Source: SKVR01 sp046291875
GTDB lineage: Bacteria > Bacteroidota > Bacteroidia > Bacteroidales > UBA7960
Direction of reading: 5' to 3'
Length of the DNA: 64,000 nt
Assembly (NCBI GenBank): GCA_046291875.1
Contig: JBKBSF010000001.1
Coordinates: 62,001 to 126,000 of the forward strand
A program made the translations under genes and the position numbers. This document shows positions 45,064-54,299 of the stretch, in pieces. The notes under the pieces are model-generated. The model saw only the letters and a list, made by a program, of their open reading frames with translations, ran no database searches and was not told the origin of the DNA. The first letter of the stretch is position 1. Every line of letters begins with the position of its first letter.

Positions 45064-45963
45064 ATGAAGTTGATTGAGATCTGCCCTTTGTGTGGGCATA
45101 AGAAATTGGATAGGGTAGGGGAGGCAGTGGATTGCCTGGTGAGTAATGATTTGTTTGAAATTAAGCAGTGTCTTGCTTGTGGTGTAATGATAACTGATCC
45201 GCAACCCAGGCCCGATGAAATCGGTAATTATTACCAGTCCGAAGATTATATATCTCATCAGGATGCCCGGAAAAGCCTTTTTGAAAGGGTTTATGGATGG
45301 GTGAAACGAATAATGATTTCACGCAAAATGAAATTGGTTGACAGGTATTTTGAACCTGGGCTTCCTCGGTATATTGTTGATTTCGGATGTGCTACCGGTG
45401 CATTTTTGGAAAAAGCCCAGCAAGAGGGTTATAGGGCAATGGGTGTTGAGCCTAATGATTTGGCCCGAACCAAAGCAAAAGAAAAAGGATTACATGTTGT
45501 GAAATCCTTTGAAGATATTGATTTGAGGGAAGATGTTGGATGTGTCTCTATGTGGCATGTTCTGGAGCATGTTCCTGATCCTGCAGATCTTTTGGATCAA
45601 ATTAAAGAGAAATTGGTCGCAAATGGTTTGATTATTGTTGCAGTGCCCGATCACACATCATGGGATGCTGAATACTATGGGCAGCACTGGGCAGCATGGG
45701 ATGTGCCCAGGCACTTGTATCACTTCGACGTTCCTGCGCTAAAAGGTTTTTTTGAAAGGAAGGGATTGGTTTTTCAAGGAAAATACCCTCTGTGGTTTGA
45801 TTCTTTTTACGTTAGTTTGCTTTCTGAGAAAAACAGGAAAACAGGAGTTTGGGGGCAAGCCAGAGGATTTTTGGTGGGTATGGTGTCATTTGTATTAGCA
45901 CTGATGGGTCGTAAGCCATGGTCAAGCCATGTCTTTGTATTCCGGAATTCTTTCACGCAATAG
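45064..45963 (+). CDS. Class I SAM-dependent methyltransferase with N-terminal zinc-binding motif
   Basis: 299 residues from ATG 45064; the frame runs on to 45007, but that would read through parS 3. The N terminus has CPLCGHKK and CLACGVMITDPQP, a four-cysteine zinc ribbon. The methyltransferase core follows: IVDFGCATGAFLEKAQQEGY (motif I), GVEPNDLARTKAKEKG and SMWHVLEHVPDPADLLDQI. This layout resembles methyltransferases of sugar or lipid pathways (Methyltransf_23/11). A hydrophobic stretch at ~270-285 is near the C terminus. The substrate cannot be inferred. Confidence 0.82.
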   Translation: MKLIEICPLCGHKKLDRVGEAVDCLVSNDLFEIKQCLACGVMITDPQPRPDEIGNYYQSEDYISHQDARKSLFERVYGWVKRIMISRKMKLVDRYFEPGLPRYIVDFGCATGAFLEKAQQEGYRAMGVEPNDLARTKAKEKGLHVVKSFEDIDLREDVGCVSMWHVLEHVPDPADLLDQIKEKLVANGLIIVAVPDHTSWDAEYYGQHWAAWDVPRHLYHFDVPALKGFFERKGLVFQGKYPLWFDSFYVSLLSEKNRKTGVWGQARGFLVGMVSFVLALMGRKPWSSHVFVFRNSFTQ

Positions 45964-46029
45964 AAACCAGGATATTCCATTGCGGTAGTCTATCTTCGGG
46001 ATTTGTATCTTTCTTGATATTTAAAATGT

Positions 46030-49000
46030 ATGGCAATGCATAAAAGAAGAATCATTTGGGTTTTGCTGCTTGTTTCTGTTTGTTTGCTGATCATTTCAGG
46101 TATTGCAAACTATCATAAATACCAGGTGTTTGACCTGGAAAGGAAATCGGAACATGCACAGAATGTCTTTCTGGCAAGACAGTCTTCTTCCGCAGAATTG
46201 CTGCAGCAAATCAAGGATTCTGTACGCATACACTCGTCATCATTTTTCAGAAACGAAAGAGTGGTTGAATACTTGTACCAACGGTACTATGAGCATGCAG
46301 AAGTTTTGGTTTGCAGTGTTGGCGATTCTATTTTGTTTCTGTCAAACAATGCTGTACCTCTCGATCATAATCAGCTTCCCGGTTATGTTTCCGGGATTGT
46401 TCACCTTCGAAATGGGTGGTATGATGTAAAGCAGAGTAGGGTAGATGATTACACCCTTTGGGTTGTATCTCTCATTAAAAAAGACTTCAGATACAACAAT
46501 CGGTTTCTGGTTAATGCCTTTACAGAGGGGTATCGGTTGCCCGATTTTGTTGATATCAGTGTAAATGCAGCCCACGGTGTTCCTATCTACAACAAAAATG
46601 GCGACTATGCCTTTTCTTTGTCTGTAAGCAACGATCAAGAAATTCTTTTAGTGTCAAAAAGCGTATGGGTGGGATCTGTATTACTTGCTGTGGCTGGATT
46701 TCTGTTCTTTTTGGCTTTTGTCTATGTATCATTCATGTTCTTCTTCAACAGAGGTCAGTTACGGGTAGCGGTGGGTGCGGCATTTGCGTTGTTGCTTGTT
46801 TTCCGCATGCTAACTTTCTGGCTGCAAATACCTGCAGTATTTTATGAGGGAGTTTTCTTTTCAGCTCATCATTTTGCCGCGAGTTACTGGCTTCCTTCTC
46901 TTGGCGATTTATTGCTGAATTCCGTCTTTATTTCATTTCTTCTGGGTCTGGTTTTCACCTATCGAAAAAAAATTTCGGTCTCCTTTAGCGTAAAAGGGGT
47001 TGCTGCACTACTCTATTTTCTGGGTTTGATTCTCCCTTTCGCTGCCTCCTGGTTTCTTATTTCCCAGCTTCAAGGCCTGGTTATGAATTCAAGCCTTAAC
47101 CTGGATGTGAATTTTATTTTTTCTCCGGATGTCTACAATGTAATAGGCTATGTTATTATTGCACTTTTCTTTGTATCCTATTACTTTCTTTTCTCTCTGG
47201 TATTTTATTTTTCGCGGATTTTGAAACCAGCCAATATACCATGGTGGACCGAAGTATTGGTTTTTTTGCTGGTTGGTTCAGTGGGTTGGTTTATGATCTC
47301 TTCTGCATCGGTCTTTTTCCTTTGGTATTTACTGGGTATAAGCTCCCTTAGCTGTTTTTTCAGATCAAAATCCGTAAGCGAGAGCATAACCTTTACTCCG
47401 TTGATTTTTGCATTTTTTATTCTGGCACTTGCTGGTACATGGGCCCTCAATGTATTTAACCAGGAAAAGGAAAATAGCAAAAGACAAAATCTGGCTTTGC
47501 GGCTGGCTTCCGAACAAGACCCCATAGCAGAGTATCTTTTTTCTGAAATCGCAGATGATCTCTTTCAGGATCATTTCCTGTTTCAATTGATCAAGGATGA
47601 TCCCTATAATGAAGAAGCAATTCTCAACTATCTCAAAGTGCATTACTTCGATGACTTTTGGGCCAAATATGATATTCATGTTACGGTTTGTGCGCCCGGG
47701 GAAGTATGGTTTTTTAAACCTATTGATCAGGAGATGGTTTGCGATGATTACTTTCAGTATTATATCACTGACTTTGGCAGACCCAGCCACGAACCCCGGT
47801 TTATTTATATCGACAATAATTCAGGCCGAAACTCTTACATTTCAGTTGTGCCTGTAACAGACCTTTCCGGAGAGGTGATTATCTATACCCTATACCTGGA
47901 GTTTGAAGCCCGTTTCATACCCAGAGAGATGGGTTTTCCTGAGTTGCTCGTTGACGACAGAATAGACATCAGCAGAAACCTCGGAAATTACTCCTACGCT
48001 ATTTTCAAAAACGGAATAATGACCTTTCGGTTTGGCCCCTTTTTCTATAGTATACACTCGTACATCTATAATGTGCCTTCCGAAACATTTTTCTTTGCCG
48101 ATTTTGAAGGATACAACCATTTGTTCTTCAACAGAGATGCCGACACTCTCATTATCGTAAGTAAACCCAATGCTAACATCCTTGAACGGATTGCACCTTT
48201 TTCTTACCTGTTTATAATTCTGTTTCTTTTTAGCTTATGTATATGGTTTACTGTTCTTAAACTCAACAATGAGTTTAGGTTTTCACTAAACTTTAAAAAA
48301 CGCCTGCAGTTTTCTGTTATCGGTATCGTTCTTGTTGCGGTGGTGGCCATTGGCAGTGCCTCAGCCTGGTTTATTTTTAATATTTACAAAAACAAGAATG
48401 AGGCTATTATCAATGAAAAAGCCCACAGTATTCTAATTGAGATGGAAAACCTGCTTGCCGATGAAACCATTCTCAATCATACTTACCACGATTACCTGCG
48501 GCAGTTGCTGCTTCGCCTTTCCAATGTCTTTTTTACTGACATAAATTTATTTGATCCTTCAGGTAATTTACTTGCTTCTTCACGCCCTCGCGTGTTTGAA
48601 GAAGGCCTGATCTCTCCTATAATGCACCCACTTGCATTTAACAGGCTGAAAATCAGTAAGAAAACCATGCACGTGCACCAGGAAAGCATCGGTAATCTCG
48701 AATATATATCCATATATGTTCCTCTCAGTAATTTGCAGGGGGAGCTCCTTGCTTATATAAACCTACCTTATTTTGCCCAGCAGAGCGAATTGCGAAACGA
48801 AATTTCCTATTTCCTGGTGGCATTCATTAATATTTATCTCTTGCTGTTGTTGCTGTCGGTAATCATTGCTTTCTTTATTTCCAACTATGTTACCAGACCC
48901 CTGCAGATCATCCGCGACAGCATGTCGATGATTCGCTTTGGAAAGCACAATAAAAAGATTGAATGGGAACGTGAAGATGAAATTGGACAACTGGTAACAG

Positions 49001-49740
49001 AATACAACCGTATGATTGAAGAGCTTGCTGTGAGTGCCGAATTGCTTGCGCGCAGCGAAAGGGAATCTGCATGGCGCGAGATGGCAAAACAGGTGGCACA
49101 TGAAATAAAAAATCCCCTCACTCCCATGAGGCTCAATGTTCAGTACCTTCAAAGAGCCTGGCTCGATCGTACCGATGACTGGGACGACCGTTTGGAGCGC
49201 TTTACGCGCACTATGGTAGAACAGATAGACAATTTGGCCCTTATTGCCAGCGAGTTTTCTGATTTTGCCAAAATGCCTCAGGCTCGGATGGAAGAAATTG
49301 ATCTCCGCAAATTTATTCCCGAAACGGTTGATCTTTACAAAGGGTTTGATAAGCTCATCCTTAACTTTAATTTGCCCCAGTTTCCCCCGAAATTGTTAAT
49401 AATAGCTGATGGAAAACAATTGTTACGCGTTTTTAATAACCTGATTAAGAATGCCATACAAGCATACGATAAAAACCAGGATGCCCGGGTAGAAATAGTT
49501 TGTGTTAGAGAGGAGTTTTATTACCAGCTGATTGTAAAGGATTATGGTATGGGTATCCCGGAGAATTTGAAACAAAATATCTTTCAACCTTACTTTACTA
49601 CCAAAACTGCAGGTATGGGTCTGGGATTGGCAATGGTGAAAAGCATAATCGAAAGCTTTAATGGCCATATTTCCTTCGATTCCAGTGAGGGGAGGGGCAC
49701 GAGCTTCACCATAAGAATACCGGCTGCAAAACAGGCCTGA
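46030..49740 (+). CDS. Large NtrY-like membrane sensor histidine kinase
   Basis: 1,236 residues. One membrane helix (~8-26) and a ~190-residue extracytoplasmic region are followed by about seven closely spaced helices (~210-480), a further soluble domain to ~720, two helices, a ~170-residue sensor region, and a last helix at ~920-950. Then come HAMP (~955-1005), HisKA with the phospho-acceptor in QVAHEIKNPLTPMRLN, and the HATPase with N box FNNLIKNAIQAYDK, G1 KDYGMGIPENL and FQPYFTTKTAGMGLGLAM. The C-terminal half resembles NtrY-type kinases; the double sensing region is unusually large. No response regulator is adjacent. Confidence 0.87.
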   Translation: MAMHKRRIIWVLLLVSVCLLIISGIANYHKYQVFDLERKSEHAQNVFLARQSSSAELLQQIKDSVRIHSSSFFRNERVVEYLYQRYYEHAEVLVCSVGDSILFLSNNAVPLDHNQLPGYVSGIVHLRNGWYDVKQSRVDDYTLWVVSLIKKDFRYNNRFLVNAFTEGYRLPDFVDISVNAAHGVPIYNKNGDYAFSLSVSNDQEILLVSKSVWVGSVLLAVAGFLFFLAFVYVSFMFFFNRGQLRVAVGAAFALLLVFRMLTFWLQIPAVFYEGVFFSAHHFAASYWLPSLGDLLLNSVFISFLLGLVFTYRKKISVSFSVKGVAALLYFLGLILPFAASWFLISQLQGLVMNSSLNLDVNFIFSPDVYNVIGYVIIALFFVSYYFLFSLVFYFSRILKPANIPWWTEVLVFLLVGSVGWFMISSASVFFLWYLLGISSLSCFFRSKSVSESITFTPLIFAFFILALAGTWALNVFNQEKENSKRQNLALRLASEQDPIAEYLFSEIADDLFQDHFLFQLIKDDPYNEEAILNYLKVHYFDDFWAKYDIHVTVCAPGEVWFFKPIDQEMVCDDYFQYYITDFGRPSHEPRFIYIDNNSGRNSYISVVPVTDLSGEVIIYTLYLEFEARFIPREMGFPELLVDDRIDISRNLGNYSYAIFKNGIMTFRFGPFFYSIHSYIYNVPSETFFFADFEGYNHLFFNRDADTLIIVSKPNANILERIAPFSYLFIILFLFSLCIWFTVLKLNNEFRFSLNFKKRLQFSVIGIVLVAVVAIGSASAWFIFNIYKNKNEAIINEKAHSILIEMENLLADETILNHTYHDYLRQLLLRLSNVFFTDINLFDPSGNLLASSRPRVFEEGLISPIMHPLAFNRLKISKKTMHVHQESIGNLEYISIYVPLSNLQGELLAYINLPYFAQQSELRNEISYFLVAFINIYLLLLLLSVIIAFFISNYVTRPLQIIRDSMSMIRFGKHNKKIEWEREDEIGQLVTEYNRMIEELAVSAELLARSERESAWREMAKQVAHEIKNPLTPMRLNVQYLQRAWLDRTDDWDDRLERFTRTMVEQIDNLALIASEFSDFAKMPQARMEEIDLRKFIPETVDLYKGFDKLILNFNLPQFPPKLLIIADGKQLLRVFNNLIKNAIQAYDKNQDARVEIVCVREEFYYQLIVKDYGMGIPENLKQNIFQPYFTTKTAGMGLGLAMVKSIIESFNGHISFDSSEGRGTSFTIRIPAAKQA

Positions 49741-50141
49741 AAATGCCTCAAAACGGATTTAGTATTGCAACCATCATAGGTGAGACAGGAAAAGTAAAAC
49801 TAGGATGTTTTTGCTTTTTGTGGTTTTCATTTTCATTGCCATTCCGGTATTAGGCAAAAAACTTATGTAACCCCTTGGAAATCTGATGCTCAGCCGAGCT
49901 AAGGCATTTAGTATTATATATCATGGAAAAGCGATGCAGATGCCAAAATTTACTGTTTTACCAGTTTGAGTTAGCCCGGTATAGCGGTATTAAGAGCCAC
50001 TCAGCGCCATAAAGACCTCCAAAAGGAAAGCCTGCTGTTGCTTCAGTATCTTTAAAAGATCTGATAAATATGCAACAGCAGGCTTTAGGGGTAAATGCGG
50101 TATCATTGGGATTGCCGGTCGAATTACCAGCAACCATCGAG
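49741..50141. other. Intergenic region with long inverted repeat
   Basis: No gene is supported between the convergent sensor kinase and butyrate kinase genes. The only clear structure is the inverted repeat at 50027-50086. Confidence 0.6.
50027..50086 (-). terminator. 15-bp inverted repeat downstream of buk (probable terminator)
   Basis: AAAGCCTGCTGTTGC (50027-50041) and GCAACAGCAGGCTTT (50072-50086) are perfect inverted copies, separated by 30 bases that themselves contain a smaller palindrome (ATCTTTAAAAGAT). On the minus strand the stem is followed by CTTTCCTTTTGG, a weak T-rich tail. It could end the ptb-buk transcript or act as a 3' stabiliser. Confidence 0.45.
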
Positions 50142-51218
50142 CTATTCGTAAACCAATGGTTCTGTTTCGCCTTTGAGCACCATCAGGCCATTCATGGCAA
50201 GCGCTCTCATTTCATCTTCACCAGGGTATACATAAACTGGCGATATGTGTCTGACACGTTCTGTTACTGCGTCAACAAAGGGTTTTCCGTATGCGATGCC
50301 ACCGGTAAGCAATATTGCATCCACTTCGCCTTTGAGCACCGTGGCCATGGCTCCAATTTCTTTGGCAACCTGGTAGGCCATTGCATCATTGATCAGTTTT
50401 GCCTGGGCATCTCCTGCCACAGCCCGCTTTTCAACCTCGTAGGCATCGTTGGTTCCCAGGTAGGCTACAAAACCACCTTTGCCGGTAATCATCTTCAGAA
50501 TCTCTTTCTCTGTGTATTTTCCACTGAAACAAAGCTTTACAAGTGCTCCAGAGGGCAGGCTTCCGCTTCTTTCCGGAGAAAAAGGGCCATCGCCATCCAG
50601 GGCCTGGTTTACATCAATCACCCGGCCTCTGTAATGTGCGCCTACACTGATACCGCCTCCCAGGTGGGCAACGATCAGATTGAGGGCTTCATAGGTTTGC
50701 GCAACCGCACGTGCATGCTGACGGGCAATGGCTTTCTGATTAAGTGCATGAAAAATCGAAATCCGCTGAATTTCCGGATGACCCGAAATTCTTGCAATTT
50801 CCTCCAATTCATCAACCACAACAGGGTCGGCAATAAAGGCCCTGGCCGATGGCAACGACATGGCAATATCATGGGCAATAAGTCCGCCCAGATTGCTTGC
50901 ATGCTGGCCCAGAACTCCAACCTTGAGGTCCTTGATCAGCGCTTCGTTGATTTCATACACACCCGATTTAATGGGCTTTACCAAACCGCCTCTGCCTACT
51001 ATGATCTGGATGTTGTTAATCTCTATGCCTGCATCTTTCAATTCCTGCAAAACGATACTTTTACGGAATTCGTATTGATCAGTTATGCGCTCAAAACCCT
51101 CCAGATCCTCGCAGGAATGTTTGATGTTTTTCAGAAACATCTCACGGGTATTTTTAAATACGGCTATCTTGGTTGAGGTAGAACCCGGATTGATAGCTAA
51201 CAATAATTCTTCGTCCAT
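50142..51218 (-). CDS. buk: Butyrate kinase
   Basis: 358 residues of the acetokinase family. The N-terminal AINPGSTSTKIAVFKN, IVGRGGLVKPIKSGVYEIN, LIVAHLGGGISVGAHYRGRV and a C-terminal LTGGIAYGKPFVDAV match butyrate or branched-chain fatty acid kinases, which make ATP from butyryl phosphate. It follows the phosphate butyryltransferase gene by 26 bases on the same strand. The pair performs the last steps of butyrate (or isobutyrate/isovalerate) formation, or the activation in reverse. Confidence 0.92.
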   Translation of the reverse strand: MDEELLLAINPGSTSTKIAVFKNTREMFLKNIKHSCEDLEGFERITDQYEFRKSIVLQELKDAGIEINNIQIIVGRGGLVKPIKSGVYEINEALIKDLKVGVLGQHASNLGGLIAHDIAMSLPSARAFIADPVVVDELEEIARISGHPEIQRISIFHALNQKAIARQHARAVAQTYEALNLIVAHLGGGISVGAHYRGRVIDVNQALDGDGPFSPERSGSLPSGALVKLCFSGKYTEKEILKMITGKGGFVAYLGTNDAYEVEKRAVAGDAQAKLINDAMAYQVAKEIGAMATVLKGEVDAILLTGGIAYGKPFVDAVTERVRHISPVYVYPGEDEMRALAMNGLMVLKGETEPLVYE

Positions 51219-51244
51219 GTTTTGATAATTAAAAGGTTAAGGGT

Positions 51245-52141
51245 TTATTGAACTGCAGCAGCAAGGGCAATAGAGTTTAGCTTGGTATCGTCGCTATCGG
51301 CACGGCTGGTAAGAACTATCGGAGCTTTTGCACCCACAATCACGGCAGCACATTTGGCCTGTGCGAAATAGATAAAGGTTTTGTACATGGCATTGGAGGC
51401 ATCCAGGTCGTCTCCCACCAGGAGATCTGCATCGCCTGCAACAGGGCTGTTGATTTTTTTCAATTGTGCACTTTTGGCACTCACCGCGTTATCGAAAGCA
51501 AAAGGACCATCGATCAGGCAGTTGGGTATTTGCCCACGGTCGCACATTTTGGCAAGTGCTGCCGCTTCCATGGTTGATTTCATATCAGGGTTTACTGTTT
51601 CCACAGCACTCAGAACGGCTACCTTGGGCTTTTCGATACCCAAACCCACCAGGTAGTTGACAGCATTTTTGATGATGGAGACTTTGCCCTGGAAATCGGG
51701 TGCAATGTTCATGGCAGCATCGGTAAGTCCAATGATTTTGTGGTATACAGGTACCTCAAACAAAGCCAAATGAGAAAGCAGTTCGCCACTACGCAACCCC
51801 CATTCTTTATTGAGAACGGCCCGCAACAAGTTGGAAGTGCCCAGATGGCCTTTCATTACGATATCGGCCTGTTTGCCCGAAACCATTTGTACTGAAATTG
51901 CTGCAGCTTTATCGTTATCGGGTTCGTGGATCACCTCAAAGGCCGAAATATCGTAATTGCCCTTTTGAAAAATCTCACGTATTTTGGGCTCATCGCCCAC
52001 CAGTACTCCATCGATAATCCCATTTTGATGGGCATTTACGACAGCTTCAATGGCGTTCTGGTCGTGAGCAGCTGCCAGCACCAGCCTCTTTCGGCTGTGT
52101 GCCCGCGCCATCTGATGCAGATCAGAAAGTTTTGTTAGCAT
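51245..52141 (-). CDS. ptb: Phosphate butyryltransferase
   Basis: 298 residues, PTA/PTB family. It converts butyryl-CoA and phosphate to butyryl phosphate and CoA. Family segments: LVLAAAHDQNAIEAVVNAHQ near the N terminus, DIVMKGHLGTSNLLRAVLNK, LTDAAMNIAPDF and the C-terminal KCAAVIVGAKAPIVLTSRAD. It is the first gene of the leftward ptb-buk operon. Specificity between butyryl, isobutyryl and other acyl groups cannot be read from sequence. Confidence 0.92.
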   Translation of the reverse strand: MLTKLSDLHQMARAHSRKRLVLAAAHDQNAIEAVVNAHQNGIIDGVLVGDEPKIREIFQKGNYDISAFEVIHEPDNDKAAAISVQMVSGKQADIVMKGHLGTSNLLRAVLNKEWGLRSGELLSHLALFEVPVYHKIIGLTDAAMNIAPDFQGKVSIIKNAVNYLVGLGIEKPKVAVLSAVETVNPDMKSTMEAAALAKMCDRGQIPNCLIDGPFAFDNAVSAKSAQLKKINSPVAGDADLLVGDDLDASNAMYKTFIYFAQAKCAAVIVGAKAPIVLTSRADSDDTKLNSIALAAAVQ

Positions 52142-52180
52142 ATAGAATTTGTGTTTTAAGGGTGAATGAGTTTATGGCCG

Positions 52181-52188
52181 CAAAAATA
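52181..52188 (-). promoter_or_regulatory. Putative -7 element (TATTTTTG) of the ptb-buk operon
   Basis: On the minus strand TATTTTTG lies 40 bases before the ptb ATG and fits TAnnTTTG. No convincing -33 TTTG was seen. Confidence 0.45.
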
Positions 52189-52242
52189 CGAAACTTCTGC
52201 TCATGCCCCTTATACACATGCCGCTTTTTGTACTGAATGTGG

Positions 52243-52275
52243 ATAAAAAAAATGACCCCATGCAGGGGTCATTTT
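52243..52275 (-). terminator. Intrinsic terminator of the Hsp20 gene
   Basis: AAAATGACCCC (52249-52259) and GGGGTCATTTT (52265-52275) form an 11-bp stem with loop ATGCA. On the minus strand it is followed by a T-run (the A-run at 52245-52250), 28 bases after the Hsp20 stop. Confidence 0.85.
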
Positions 52276-52303
52276 CAGTGGGTTGCCAAGGAACCTGGCT
52301 GCC

Positions 52304-52750
52304 TCAGTTCACCTCAATGGTTCTGAATAATTTGTGCTTTTCCGGGTCTTCAAAGGGAACGCTCATCACCAAAATACCATTTTCATGCCTGGCCGAAATA
52401 TTCTCAACATCGCAATTTTCTGGAAGCCTGAAACTTCTGCTGAAAGGTTCTGGTGAAAATTCTCTCATCAGATAGGTCTCCTGGCTGTCTTGATCTGCTT
52501 CGTTGGCTTGTGGGTTAGGCTCAAAACTTATCGTAAGGATATCTTTTTCTGCTTTGATCCGGATCAACTCCTTGCTGACACCAGGCAGGGCCATTTCAAT
52601 CTGGTAATTCCCCGACGTTTTCCGAATGTTGGTTCGGGGCATTCTTCCATAGTTTGATGGTTCTGAAGTTGTAGTGTGCTTCTGGTTTTGCAAAGCAAAA
52701 TCGATCATCCTTTCCCATTGTGGCTGGGTGCGCCATCTGATAATTGTCAT
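52304..52750 (-). CDS. Hsp20/alpha-crystallin family small heat-shock protein
   Basis: 148 residues. The alpha-crystallin domain covers ~38-140: NIRKTSGNYQIEMALPGVSK, ILTISFE, FSRSFRLPENCDVENISARH and the closing GILVMSVPF. A short C-terminal extension follows (KHKLFRTIEVN), with no clear I-x-I motif visible. It acts as an ATP-independent holdase for unfolding proteins. A GGAG ribosome binding site lies ahead of the start. No CIRCE-type operator (TTAGCACTC-N9-GAGTGCTAA) is visible upstream. Confidence 0.9.
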   Translation of the reverse strand: MTIIRWRTQPQWERMIDFALQNQKHTTTSEPSNYGRMPRTNIRKTSGNYQIEMALPGVSKELIRIKAEKDILTISFEPNPQANEADQDSQETYLMREFSPEPFSRSFRLPENCDVENISARHENGILVMSVPFEDPEKHKLFRTIEVN

Positions 52751-53140
52751 AATTGGGGTCTCCTATGTTTGATTAATTATTTCAACAGATTGTTGCCTTG
52801 TCTTGTCAACTCTTATTCCAATATGGGATTCGGATCAAATTTGCGCACCGAAGGCGCCAAAATGGCACCATATGGGGTTTTTTCCCCCGATCGAATGACA
52901 AAACGGCATTAAAATGTCGTGCCCAAATAAAGACCCGTGTTTGCCGACCGGCTTATTCATTACCTGAAACAGCAAAACTTACACTTGTGCCATCAACAAT
53001 TCACTGCACTTTGAGTTAACTTAATATCTTTCTTGAATCAGGATTGAAATTGATAGCTACCTTTGCAAACTTTGCATTGCAATTTAAACGCAAAGGTTAA
53101 GTTCTCAGAGAATAGTATTACCCAATTCCGGATTGTTTTT
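52751..53140. other. Divergent intergenic region, Hsp20 / flippase-like gene
   Basis: No gene is supported. An imperfect palindrome GGCGCCAAAATGGCACC lies at about 52852-52868, and a -7 element for the rightward gene is at 53058-53065. Confidence 0.5.
53058..53065 (+). promoter_or_regulatory. Putative -7 element (TACCTTTG)
   Basis: TACCTTTG matches TAnnTTTG, with a TTG 22 bases upstream (53033-53035). It argues for translation of the next gene from ATG 53141 and not from the frame start at 53063. Confidence 0.5.
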
Positions 53141-54244
53141 ATGGATTCCCGACATAAGCAGGTATTATCATATTTTCGTTTCAGGCGGATTATCATACCC
53201 ATCCTATTAGGTCTGGGAGTAGCTACTTTTTTGTTGATTCGTAATTTCGACCGCGAGGCTTTTATTGGGATCAACTGGGTTGCGCAATCCTATTTTTTCC
53301 TCTTTATGGCGCTGTTAATGATGGTAGCCCGCGATCTGGGTTATATGTATCGTTTGAGAGTGCTTACCGACGGGCAGATAAGCTGGCGAAAAAGCTTTGA
53401 TGTGATAATGCTTTGGGAATTCGCTTCTGCCATTACCCCGTCTATCATCGGGGGATCGGCCATTGCGCTGTATATTGTGAACAAAGAAGGCGTAAGTATG
53501 GGGCGAACTACAGCCATTGTTCTTATCACGGCTTTTCTGGATGAGTTGTTTTATATTCTCATGGTGCCTTTGATGATTCTTGTGGTGGGAACCCATGCCC
53601 TTTTTACAACGGAGGGAGAATATGTTTTTCTGAATACACGTTTCGGCACACAAGGCATTTTTATTATTGGATACCTGTTTATCCTGGTTCTTACAACCAT
53701 TATCATTTATGGGGTTTTTTTAAATCCAAGGGGATTCAAGAAGATACTGCTTACCATTTTTAAGCTGCCTTTTTTGCGCAAATGGAGAGTAAAAGCTGCA
53801 GAAACGGGCAATGAAATTATCATTACCTCACGTGAAATGAAGGGGAAGCCTTTTATTTTCTGGCTTAAAGCCTTTGGTGGAACTTTCGTTTCGTGGACCG
53901 GGCGCTTTCTCGTGGTAAATTTCCTTATTATGGCATTTGTATCGGGAGGGGATCAATTGTTGATTTATGCAAGGCAGCTTGTTATGTGGGTGATTCTGCT
54001 GATCAGTCCTACTCCAGGTGGCAGCGGGGTTGCAGAGTTTGTTTTTTCTGGTTTTCTGGGTGAATTTATCCCTCAGGGGCTAACCCCTGCTCTGGGACTA
54101 CTATGGCGCACCATAAGCTATTACCCCTACCTGTTCATTGGAGCCATAATTCTGCCTCACTGGTTACGAAGGGTTTACGGTAAAAAGAAGGAAGCTTTAT
54201 CCAGTTCTTTTCAGCAAGAAGATTTGCCCCGGAAGCCGGTTTGA
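53141..54244 (+). CDS. Lysylphosphatidylglycerol synthase TM / UPF0104-type membrane protein
   Basis: 367 residues from ATG 53141 with about eight membrane segments. The sequence contains the family features MMVARDLGYMYRLRVLT, LWEFASAITPSIIGGSAIAL and LLISPTPGGSGVAEFVFSGF, as seen in YbhN/AglD-type integral membrane proteins related to the flippase part of MprF. Some relatives move lipid-linked substrates or lipids across the inner membrane; there is no aminoacyl-transfer domain here. It precedes the TauE-like permease gene by 55 bases on the same strand. Confidence 0.8.
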   Translation: MDSRHKQVLSYFRFRRIIIPILLGLGVATFLLIRNFDREAFIGINWVAQSYFFLFMALLMMVARDLGYMYRLRVLTDGQISWRKSFDVIMLWEFASAITPSIIGGSAIALYIVNKEGVSMGRTTAIVLITAFLDELFYILMVPLMILVVGTHALFTTEGEYVFLNTRFGTQGIFIIGYLFILVLTTIIIYGVFLNPRGFKKILLTIFKLPFLRKWRVKAAETGNEIIITSREMKGKPFIFWLKAFGGTFVSWTGRFLVVNFLIMAFVSGGDQLLIYARQLVMWVILLISPTPGGSGVAEFVFSGFLGEFIPQGLTPALGLLWRTISYYPYLFIGAIILPHWLRRVYGKKKEALSSSFQQEDLPRKPV

Positions 54245-54299
54245 TCCTTTGCACTTCATTTAAGAAAAAACATTAGGTTTGCATCCTTAAACCCTTTTT

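Noticed and set aside
50070..51176. Long plus-strand open frame of 368 codons opposite buk
   Set aside because: It lies antisense to a clear butyrate kinase and its protein shows no family features; such shadow frames arise from codon bias.
52852..52868. Palindromic GGCGCC/GGCACC sequence near Hsp20 as a heat-shock operator
   Set aside because: It does not match CIRCE or other known heat-shock operators and is 100 bases from the gene; kept only as a note.
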